This document shows positions 27,529-34,310 of a DNA stretch of 64,000 bases, one piece after another. The notes beneath the pieces are model-generated. The model made no database searches. It was given only the letters and a program-made list of their open reading frames with translations, and was not told the origin of the DNA. Position 1 is the first letter of the stretch. Every line of letters begins with the position of its first letter. The DNA is taken from NCBI GenBank assembly GCA_963728785.1, contig CAVSKV010000002.1:1-64000 (forward strand), in the 5' to 3' direction. Made by a program: the position numbers and the translations under genes. The stretch is from JAGWRI01 sp963728785 (GTDB taxonomy: Bacteria > Gemmatimonadota > Gemmatimonadetes > Gemmatimonadales > Gemmatimonadaceae).

Positions 27529-28500
27529 TCAGCTCTCCAGCGGACCGTTTCTCGGCCCGCTACGGCCGTGGGGATTGAAGCCCGGCGTTCGCTTCGTCCA
27601 CTCCGCCGAATGACTGCGGTCGTCGCTCCCGTTGGGCGCGCTCCGAATCCACGGCCACGTCGGGTGCGGCACCCCGTCGTTGACCGCCGCGGCGGCCCGC
27701 GCCATCAGGACGAGCGGGTCCACGGGCGAGTACTTCAGATTGTCGATCGCCGCATACCCAACGCGGAGCTCGCCCCGGAAGGACGTCGGCGCGGCCTGGG
27801 CTCGCTGCTGAAGCACCGTTGACATCCGGCGCGCAAACGCCACCGCACCCGTATGGTCGGTCACCGGCGCGATGACACCGATGTCCGTCGAGCCCAATGG
27901 GCCAAGGACGTCGGATGTGCGGGCCGCGTTCACCATGCCGCTCACGGTCTCGGGCTCGCGCAGCGAGGCGTCGATGGAGAACACCAGGCAGGAGAGCGCG
28001 GCGTGCATGCGCACCATCAGCGCCCCCAGCTCCCGGGCCCGCAAACCGAGCGCGGCGCCGGTGAGCATGGGGGCCTTGAGCTCGGAGGACCCCCCGGAGC
28101 CCTCGGTCAGGAGCATCCGCCCCGTGCGCGCATACTCCTCGATGCGCCGCGCGAGTTCGTCAAGGGGGATGTCGGGTTTCAGCAGCTCCTCGGACGCCAT
28201 CTGTCCGGCGGCGGCCTTGCCGGCGGGGCGAGCGCCGGCCGCTCCGAGCACGAGCACCGGGACCATGGGCGATATCCCGGCCTCCTGGCGGATCATCGTC
28301 CGCATCTCGAGGCCGGACATGTCCGGCAGCTGTTCTCCCAGGATCAACACATCGGGGCGGGCTCCCCGTGCAAGGGCGAGTGCCATCTTGCCGGTCGGCA
28401 CCTTGATGACTACGAAGCCGCGATCTTCCAGCGCCTGGGCAAGCTCGCGGTCGCGGTCCACGGCCATCAGAACAACCGGCGGGGGGAATTGTTTGGGCAT
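27529..28500 (-). CDS. Receiver-like protein lacking the phospho-acceptor Asp
   Basis: A 323-residue protein. Residues 8-125 follow a response-regulator receiver (VVLMAVDRDRELAQALEDRG, then PDVLILGEQLPDMSGLEMRT), but the acceptor Asp before the LPDMSG loop is replaced by Gly (LILG). Residues 165-270 (STDIGVIAPVTDHTGAVAFA, then LRVGYAAIDNLKYSPVDPLV) resemble the end of a degenerate GGDEF domain without a GGDEF signature. The last 45 residues are disordered. It is probably a phosphorylation-independent scaffold or adaptor. It is divergent from the phosphatase gene. Confidence 0.6.
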   Translation of the reverse strand: MPKQFPPPVVLMAVDRDRELAQALEDRGFVVIKVPTGKMALALARGARPDVLILGEQLPDMSGLEMRTMIRQEAGISPMVPVLVLGAAGARPAGKAAAGQMASEELLKPDIPLDELARRIEEYARTGRMLLTEGSGGSSELKAPMLTGAALGLRARELGALMVRMHAALSCLVFSIDASLREPETVSGMVNAARTSDVLGPLGSTDIGVIAPVTDHTGAVAFARRMSTVLQQRAQAAPTSFRGELRVGYAAIDNLKYSPVDPLVLMARAAAAVNDGVPHPTWPWIRSAPNGSDDRSHSAEWTKRTPGFNPHGRSGPRNGPLES

Positions 28501-28758
28501 GATCGCTAAGCTTCCAGCAAGAGTCGGGCCTGAATTTCGGAGGGCACTGGAGCGACATTCATGCGCATGCGGTGCTCGTTGGCGGGCGCTGCGCAGGCGC
28601 GTACCGTACAGGGCGTCGGTGGGCCCGGAAGTTGCCCGATGGCGGCGTCAGAGCGCATGGGCCTTGCCGGCGAATCGTGGCATGAACGACACCCTTGTTG
28701 CGGAGGGCCTGCAATTGAGGACGGATCGACGCGACGGGCCTGCAAAGAGGAACGACCA

Positions 28759-29328
28759 GTGCATGAGCTGCTGAGAACGCTGCGACGCACGCCCGACCGC
28801 ATGTTGCACGCCAGACGGCGCGCCGCGGCGCTTGCCGCCATTCGAACCGGCAGTCACCCATCCAGACTTCTCGTCTTGTGTCACGGTAACATCTGCCGAA
28901 GTCCGTTCGCCGCCGAATTGGTGCGGCGCGAACTGCATGCTGCGGGCATCGTCGTCGAATCCGCGGGGTTCATCGGTCCCGGCCGATCGTCGCCGATCGA
29001 AGCGCAACGCGAAGCGTCCAATCACGGAGTGGATCTCTCTCCGCATCGCTCCCGGCTGATCACGGCAGACATGGTCCGAACCGCGACGGCGGTGCTCACG
29101 ATGGACGCGCGACAAGCGCGCGCCGTGATTCGCACCTATGGCAAGCCGCGACGCGACGTCCTGCTCCTCGGCGATTTCGATCCCCAGGCGGTGACGGCCC
29201 GAGCGATCAGGGATCCGATCGACCAACCCGCGGACGTCTATCGCCTCGTCTACGCGCGTATCGAGCGGTGCGCGCGCGCGCTGGCCGCGGCCTTGACCGC
29301 GGCCGCCGCGCCAACCGGCGGCGCGTGA
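28759..29328 (+). CDS. Low-molecular-weight protein-tyrosine phosphatase
   Basis: A 189-residue protein taken from GTG 28759 with GAGGA seven bases upstream; a longer in-frame ORF starts at 28561 but lacks coding character. LLVLCHGNICRSPFAAELV is the C-x5-R phosphate loop (Cys near residue 40), and the general-acid Asp lies in RAIRDPIDQPADVYRLV. In EPS loci such enzymes dephosphorylate the BY-kinase (Wzc), and a Wzc-like kinase is encoded at 50438. It opens the EPS region. Confidence 0.85.
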   Translation: MHELLRTLRRTPDRMLHARRRAAALAAIRTGSHPSRLLVLCHGNICRSPFAAELVRRELHAAGIVVESAGFIGPGRSSPIEAQREASNHGVDLSPHRSRLITADMVRTATAVLTMDARQARAVIRTYGKPRRDVLLLGDFDPQAVTARAIRDPIDQPADVYRLVYARIERCARALAAALTAAAAPTGGA

Positions 29329-29385
29329 TGGGCCGGTCAATGTGGCCGCCGCGCCGCGTGGTGGTTTCCCACCAACTGTGGCTCC

Positions 29386-29401
29386 GGGCACGCGCATTGC
29401 A
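29386..29401 (+). promoter_or_regulatory. Candidate sigma-54 promoter
   Basis: GGGCACGCGCATTGCA has GG (29387-29388) and GC (29399-29400) ten bases apart, and matches the consensus blocks GGCACG and TTGCA exactly. The expected start is about 29412, almost at the ATG of the deacetylase gene, so the message would be leaderless. Confidence 0.55.
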
Positions 29402-29413
29402 TGGAGTACCGGT

Positions 29414-30247
29414 ATGACGGGTCACCATTTCACGGTCGACGTGGAGGAGTACTTCCATGCCTCTGCGCTGGCCTCGGTCATCGACCGGAGCGACTGGGAA
29501 GGGCTCGAGCAACGCGCGGCCCCTGGGATCACGCTGCTGCTCGACCTGCTCGCGCGCCACGGCGTGCACGGGACCTTCTTCGTCCTCGGCTGGGTCGCCG
29601 ACCACGACCCCGGCATGGTTCGGGCTATTGCGGCCGCCGGCCACGAGATCGCGTCGCACGGTTGGGACCACCGGCGCGTGACGCAGCAGACCTCGCACCA
29701 ATTCAGGGCATCAGTGCGGCGCACGAAGGAGGCGCTGGAGGACCTCACCGGCGTGCCGGTAAGGGGATTCCGGGCGCCAAGCTTCTCCATCGTGCCAGGC
29801 CGCGAGTGGGCGCTGGACGTGCTGATCGAGGAGGGATACACATACGATTCGAGCCTCGTTCCCGTATGGCGGCCCGATCAGTACGGGTATCCGAGCGCGA
29901 ATCCCGATCCGCACTGGCTCTCGCGGCCGGCCGGGCGTCTGGCCGAGATTCCGCCCACCACGCTGCGGCGGTTCGGCGTGTCGCTGCCGGCGGGAGGCGG
30001 GGCTTACTTTCGCGTCCTTCCATATCGCCTGGTTCAGAGCGCGCTCGCGGACTGCGAGCGACGCGCCGTGCCCGGCACCTTCTACGTGCATCCGTGGGAG
30101 TTGGACCCCGATCAGCCGCGCGTTTCAGCCAACTGGGCCACGCGCTTGCGGCATTACGGCGGACTGCGGCGCACGCGCCCGCGGCTGGAGCGCCTGCTGT
30201 CCGAGTTCCGGTTCACGACCATCGCCCAGACCCTGGAGGCGTTGTGA
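29414..30247 (+). CDS. XrtA/EPS-type polysaccharide deacetylase (NodB fold, DUF3473)
   Basis: A 277-residue protein starting MTGHHFTVDVEEYFHAS, where the metal-binding Asp pair is in the DVEEYF motif. GTFFVLGWVADHDP and IASHGWDHRRVTQQT supply the His ligands, GFRAPSFSIVPGREWALDVL is typical of the exosortase/EPS-associated subfamily, and TFYVHPWELDPDQPR closes the catalytic domain. It would remove N-acetyl groups from the nascent polymer. The stop overlaps the next GTG start (GTGA), so it is translationally coupled to the FemAB-like gene. Confidence 0.9.
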   Translation: MTGHHFTVDVEEYFHASALASVIDRSDWEGLEQRAAPGITLLLDLLARHGVHGTFFVLGWVADHDPGMVRAIAAAGHEIASHGWDHRRVTQQTSHQFRASVRRTKEALEDLTGVPVRGFRAPSFSIVPGREWALDVLIEEGYTYDSSLVPVWRPDQYGYPSANPDPHWLSRPAGRLAEIPPTTLRRFGVSLPAGGGAYFRVLPYRLVQSALADCERRAVPGTFYVHPWELDPDQPRVSANWATRLRHYGGLRRTRPRLERLLSEFRFTTIAQTLEAL

Positions 30248-31266
30248 CGCCGGTGGCACCGTTCACGGGCGGCGTGGGGGAGTGGGACGCCTACGTCCGC
30301 GCCGAGCCCGCGAGTTCGTTCTGCCATCTTTCGGGGTGGTGGACGCTGATGGAGGAGCGACTCGGCCATCGTTCCGTGCCGCTGGCGGCGCGGGATGAGT
30401 CGGGGACCATCACCGGCGTGCTGCCGCTGGTCCACGTGCGGAGCCGCATGTTCGGCGCTTATCTGGTATCCATGCCGTTCCTGAATGCCGGAGGTCCGCT
30501 GGGCGCGGCGCCGAGCCGCAATGCGCTCGCCGCGGCCGCGGAGGACGAGGCTCGGCGCACCGGCGTCGCCTTGCTCGAGTTGCGCAATCGCGTCGATCCG
30601 CCGGCCTGGGGGCAGATCTCGAACCGCAAGATCACCGTGGAACTCGCGCTTCCCAGCGACCCGGACGCGTTGTGGCGCTCCTTCCCGGCAAAGCTGAGGA
30701 GTCAGTTGCGGCGGCCGGAAAAGGACGGATTGACGACGCACTTCGGGCCCGCCCAGATGCCGGCGTTCTACGAGGTGTTCGCCCGGAACATGCGCGCCCT
30801 CGGAACGCCGGTGTTGCCGCGCGGCTGGTTCGAGGCGCTGGCTCCGACGTTCGGCGACGTCGTCGAGTTCGGGGTCGTGTACGGCGGCGACCAGCCCATT
30901 GCGGCGGGGTGCGGCTTCGTGTGGCAGGGCCGTTTCGAGATCACATGGGCCGCGGCGCTGCGGGAGTTCAGCCGGTCGGCGCCCAACATGTTGTTGTACT
31001 GGGCGTTCATGCAGCGGATGATCGCCGGGGGCGCCCAGACCTTCGACTTCGGCCGGTGCACGCCGGACAGCGGAACCCACCGGTTCAAGCGCCAATGGGG
31101 AGGCCGTGACGTGCCCCTGCCCTGGTCGCAGTGGTCGGCCCGCGGCGCCACGGCGCCGCCCTCACCTGACCGGCCGGTGTTCCGCATGGCGTCGGCGTGC
31201 TGGCGCCGCGTTCCCCTCGCGATCACCAATCGCGTGGGACCGGCAATCGCCCGGTGCCTGCCATGA
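30244..31266 (+). CDS. FemAB-family peptidyl/aminoacyl transferase-like protein (XrtA system type)
   Basis: A 340-residue protein from GTG 30244. It has the doubled GNAT fold of FemAB-related proteins: WWTLMEERLGHRSVPLAARD, LPLVHVRSRMFGAYLVSMPF, then SFPAKLRSQLRRPEKDGLTT, LLYWAFMQRMIAGGAQTFDF and FGRCTPDSGTHRFKRQWGG near the end. Family members linked to exosortase/EPS loci are thought to add an acyl or aminoacyl group to polysaccharide or lipid. It is linked by four-base overlaps to genes on both sides. Confidence 0.88.
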   Translation: MTPVAPFTGGVGEWDAYVRAEPASSFCHLSGWWTLMEERLGHRSVPLAARDESGTITGVLPLVHVRSRMFGAYLVSMPFLNAGGPLGAAPSRNALAAAAEDEARRTGVALLELRNRVDPPAWGQISNRKITVELALPSDPDALWRSFPAKLRSQLRRPEKDGLTTHFGPAQMPAFYEVFARNMRALGTPVLPRGWFEALAPTFGDVVEFGVVYGGDQPIAAGCGFVWQGRFEITWAAALREFSRSAPNMLLYWAFMQRMIAGGAQTFDFGRCTPDSGTHRFKRQWGGRDVPLPWSQWSARGATAPPSPDRPVFRMASACWRRVPLAITNRVGPAIARCLP

Positions 31267-32516
31267 GGGCGGCCGCGACGCGGCAGCGTACGCCGGCCAC
31301 GGTCTACCGGGCCGCGATGCCGCGTGTGCGCGGGTGGCGGCGGCTTCCGCCCGCTCACTCGCCGATGCCGCTGGCCGCTCTATGGCAGGCGCACACCGGC
31401 GATCAGCCGCTGGCGTCGCTCGCCGAGCTCCTGCGCCAACGCTGGGCCGCCGAGGCCGTCGGCCTGCTGGACAGCGGCACGCACGCGTTGACCGTCGCAT
31501 TGCAGGTGGCCGCCCGCTGCGCCCCCATCGGACGAACGGTGGCGCTACCCGCCTACAGCTGCTTCGACGTGGCCACGGCGGCAGTGGCCGCCGGACTCCG
31601 GATCACGTTCTACGACCTGAACCCCGCCACGCTGGCGCCGGACGTCGGCTCGCTGGATGCCGCCCTGGCGGCGGGTGCTGACGTGGTGGTCGTCGCCCCG
31701 CTGTTCGGCGTGCCTGTGAACTGGGACGCGATCCAGGCGCGTGTGGAACGAACTGGGGGCGTGGTGGTCGAGGATGCTGCGCAGGGCCACGGGTCCACGT
31801 GGCGGGGCCGTCCCGCGGGCAGCAACGCACCGTTGAGCGTGCTCAGCTTCGGGCGCGGCAAGGGGTGGACGGGCGGTGGCGGCGGTGCGATCCTGGCGCG
31901 CGGGTTGGGCGCCCGCCATTTCGATCCGGCCCGTGACGTCCCCCATGATCGGCCCGGCGGAACTGCGGCGCTGGCGCACGCCGCGGCGTTGGCGCTGTTC
32001 GCGGACCCACGAATGTTCGCCCTGCCGGCCGCGCTTCCATGGCTGCACGTGGGCGAGACACTGTACCGCGAGCCCACGCCGATGCGCGGCATGGCGGCGG
32101 CCGCCGCCGGAATGCTCCTGGCCACCTGGGATGCGGCGCTCCTCGAGGCCGGCGTGAGGCGCAGCAACGCCTCGAGGTACTTCGTGGAACTCACGGCCAC
32201 ACCGGCCGTCCATCCGGTGCTCCCCGACGCCAATGGCACGGGCGGCTACCTCCGCCTGCCGTTGGTGACCGCGCGAGGCATGGCCGGATTTTCCTACCCT
32301 CAACGTGCCCGCCGCCTCGGAATTACTCCCGGATATCCCGCGCCGCTCCCCGTGCTGCCGGCCGTGCAGGCATGCGTTGCCGAGGGCGAGCAGTCAAAAC
32401 GGTATCCGGGAGCCGAGGCGCTGTCGCGCCAGCTCGTGACGCTGCCCACGCATTCTCTGGTGACGCCCGAGGAGCAGCGCGAGATCCTACGGCTCGTGCA
32501 CGGATACCAGATCTAG
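31263..32516 (+). CDS. DegT/DnrJ/EryC1/StrS-family aminotransferase
   Basis: A 417-residue protein starting MRAAATRQRTP at an ATGA overlap with the FemAB gene. GLLDSGTHALTVALQVAARC, VALPAYSCFDVATAAVAAGL, VVVEDAAQGHGSTWRG (PLP Asp) and VLSFGRGKGWTGGGGGAI, with the Schiff-base Lys in GRGKG, fit sugar aminotransferases that make amino sugars for surface polysaccharides. The Lys motif differs from the usual S-x-x-x-K-N-L-x-T. Its TAG overlaps the stop codon of the convergent glycosyltransferase gene by three bases. Confidence 0.82.
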   Translation: MRAAATRQRTPATVYRAAMPRVRGWRRLPPAHSPMPLAALWQAHTGDQPLASLAELLRQRWAAEAVGLLDSGTHALTVALQVAARCAPIGRTVALPAYSCFDVATAAVAAGLRITFYDLNPATLAPDVGSLDAALAAGADVVVVAPLFGVPVNWDAIQARVERTGGVVVEDAAQGHGSTWRGRPAGSNAPLSVLSFGRGKGWTGGGGGAILARGLGARHFDPARDVPHDRPGGTAALAHAAALALFADPRMFALPAALPWLHVGETLYREPTPMRGMAAAAAGMLLATWDAALLEAGVRRSNASRYFVELTATPAVHPVLPDANGTGGYLRLPLVTARGMAGFSYPQRARRLGITPGYPAPLPVLPAVQACVAEGEQSKRYPGAEALSRQLVTLPTHSLVTPEEQREILRLVHGYQI

Positions 32517-33727
32517 CGTTCGGCCAGCCGTTCCGCGTACAGGGCGGCGTAGCGTTCGAGCGTTCTATCGAAGTGAAAATCTGCGGCGGCGCGCCGACCC
32601 GCATTTGCGCCTAGCCGCGCCGCGTCCCGGGGATTGTTCAACAGGCGTGTGATGGCGGCGGCGAGGCTGGCCGCGTCAGCCGGGGGGACCACCACGCCGG
32701 CGTCCGGCTCTAGCACCGCGCGCACCGCGCCCACGTCGGTAGCTACGATGGGCAGGCCGGCGAACATTGCCTCGAGCAGCGCGAGCGGCAGTCCTTCGGA
32801 CAGTGAGGGCAGGACGAACGTGTCCGCCGCGGCAAGGAGCCCACCGATATCGGAGCGGAAACCAAGCAGGTGGACGTGGTGCGCGATTCCCAGCGCCGCG
32901 GCACGGGCACGAAGGGCCGGTTCTTCGCCCCCCCGGCCGGCGATGGCGACGTGCACGGTGGGGTGGGCTCGGGCCACGATCGCAATCGCATCGAGCAGGT
33001 ATTGATGGCCCTTGACCGGGTAGAGATTCCCAACCGATAGGATCAGGCGGTCGTCCGGGGTGAGCCCCAGATCCTGGCGCACCGACCCGGCCGCACGAGA
33101 AGCCGGCACCACGCCGTTGGGAATCACGCGGACCGCGCTCGCCGACAGCCGCAGGTCACGGCGCAGCACGCGGCCTACGTCGGATGAGACCGCGACGACC
33201 CCACCGCTGGCGCGAACGGCGGCCCTCATGGCGAGCCGCCGGTACCAGCGACTGGAGTGGTAGCGTCCGCCGTGCATCGTGATGACGTGGGGAAGCCAGG
33301 CGCGGCGCGCGGCCCAGGTCCCGTACACCCCCATGGTGAACTCGTGGCTGTGCACGAGGTCGACGCGGTGTTTGCGGAACACTGCGCCGAGTTCGCGAAG
33401 ACAGCGGACCGACGTGCGTCCCTCCAGGTGCACGCGTTCCACGGGGACCCCCGACCCAGCCAGTTGTTCGGCCAGCCAGGACTCGCCGACGGCCGGCAGT
33501 ACGACGATGCTCGGGCAGCCGGCGCTCGTCAGCGCACGCGCGAGTTGCGCCACCATCTGCTCGGCCCCGCCGGGCCCGCTCGTCTCTATCAGCTGTGCGA
33601 CCCGACGGCCGGCGATTGCCTGGATCGCAGCGCTCCCCGCGCTCATGAGGGCTCCGGGGGCGCCAGGCGCGTGAAGCGCGGGTTCACCGTCGAGTCGTGG
33701 AGGGCGCGGCGAATGGGGAGAGAGCAT
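32513..33727 (-). CDS. Family 4 glycosyltransferase (GT-B)
   Basis: Taken from MLSPHSPRP at 33727 (404 residues); MSAGSAAIQ at 33646 is also plausible. RRVAQLIETSGPGGAEQMVA is the acceptor-side glycine loop, LVHSHEFTMGVYG and VITMHGGRY follow, and ILSVGNLYPVKGHQYLLDAI with FVLPSLSEGLPLALLEAMFA is the E-x7-E nucleotide-sugar site. It transfers a sugar from a nucleotide donor during EPS assembly. It is convergent with the DegT gene. Confidence 0.9.
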   Translation of the reverse strand: MLSPHSPRPPRLDGEPALHAPGAPGALMSAGSAAIQAIAGRRVAQLIETSGPGGAEQMVAQLARALTSAGCPSIVVLPAVGESWLAEQLAGSGVPVERVHLEGRTSVRCLRELGAVFRKHRVDLVHSHEFTMGVYGTWAARRAWLPHVITMHGGRYHSSRWYRRLAMRAAVRASGGVVAVSSDVGRVLRRDLRLSASAVRVIPNGVVPASRAAGSVRQDLGLTPDDRLILSVGNLYPVKGHQYLLDAIAIVARAHPTVHVAIAGRGGEEPALRARAAALGIAHHVHLLGFRSDIGGLLAAADTFVLPSLSEGLPLALLEAMFAGLPIVATDVGAVRAVLEPDAGVVVPPADAASLAAAITRLLNNPRDAARLGANAGRRAAADFHFDRTLERYAALYAERLAER

Positions 33728-34006
33728 CCGTCCTCTTTTTAAGGTACTGCAGGTCGCTTCCGCAAGGCCCGGGGCATCCGACGGCTTGTTCGCCGCGTAC
33801 ACGTACACATGGATGGCGCTGTTGCGCAGACGCAACAGCGACGGGCCACGTAGGCGGCCGTGTTGTGATGGGGAAGCGGGGCCGAATTCGCGGGGAACTC
33901 TTGCGAACCTAAGGTGTCCCATGACTCGTGTGATCCGGGGCACACGGCAAACCCCATCCCCAGTCTCTTCCCCCCACAGACGTGACATTTTCAGCATTCT
34001 ACGTGA

Positions 34007-34022
34007 CGGCTCGGCCGTTGCT
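34007..34022 (+). promoter_or_regulatory. Candidate sigma-54 promoter upstream of the riboswitch
   Basis: CGGCTCGGCCGTTGCT has GG (34008-34009) and GC (34020-34021) ten bases apart, with GGC-CG and TTGCT matching the consensus. The expected start near 34033 lies about 100 bases before the GEMM aptamer. Confidence 0.55.
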
Positions 34023-34130
34023 CTCGCGCCCGATAGGACGTCACTCCCATGCATCGCGCGTGGCGTCTCGCCCCCGGGTCCGTAGCACCAGCGCCACGCA
34101 CCGGTCGATCGGATCGTTTGACACGAAAGT

Positions 34131-34230
34131 AGGGCAGCTGCTCAGAGCAAAACCGTCGAAAGGCGGTGACGCAGAGTCACGGAGCTATCGCGCGCAGTCT
34201 CGCCATGCTAGCCGGACCGCCAGCTATCTC
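34131..34230 (+). ncRNA. GEMM-I cyclic-dinucleotide riboswitch aptamer (A20 variant)
   Basis: AGCTG (34136-34140) pairs with CAGCT (34221-34225) as P1. The core reads CAGAGCAAAACC, hairpin ACCGTC-GAAA-GGCGGT with the GAAA tetraloop, GACGCAGAGTCACGGAGCTA, then a second arm closed by TAGCCGGACCGCC. These match the GEMM-I blocks GCAAACC, CGAAAG, GACGCAAAGC and UAGCCGGG. Aligned to the Vibrio Vc2 aptamer, the base corresponding to G20 is A, as in the GEMM-Ib class that accepts 3',3'-cGAMP. It controls the BIG2 lipoprotein gene. Confidence 0.78.
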
Positions 34231-34237
34231 GACAGAG

Positions 34238-34263
34238 GACCGTCGGCGCTGGCGGTCGTCGTT
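34238..34263 (+). terminator. Candidate expression-platform hairpin
   Basis: GACCGTC (34238-34244) pairs with GGCGGTC (34251-34257) with a six-base loop, followed by GTCGTTTG. The T run is weak, so it may be a terminator or a translation-control hairpin. It lies just after aptamer P1. Confidence 0.45.
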
Positions 34264-34310
34264 TGTGGCCACCGGCATAGCACTCCCCATTCCGAGCGGA
34301 GATAGCGGCG

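Noticed and set aside
34118..34123. TTGACA as a -35 element before the riboswitch
   Set aside because: The matching -10 would fall inside the aptamer and no TATAAT-like hexamer is present at the right distance. The sigma-54 site at 34007 is better placed.
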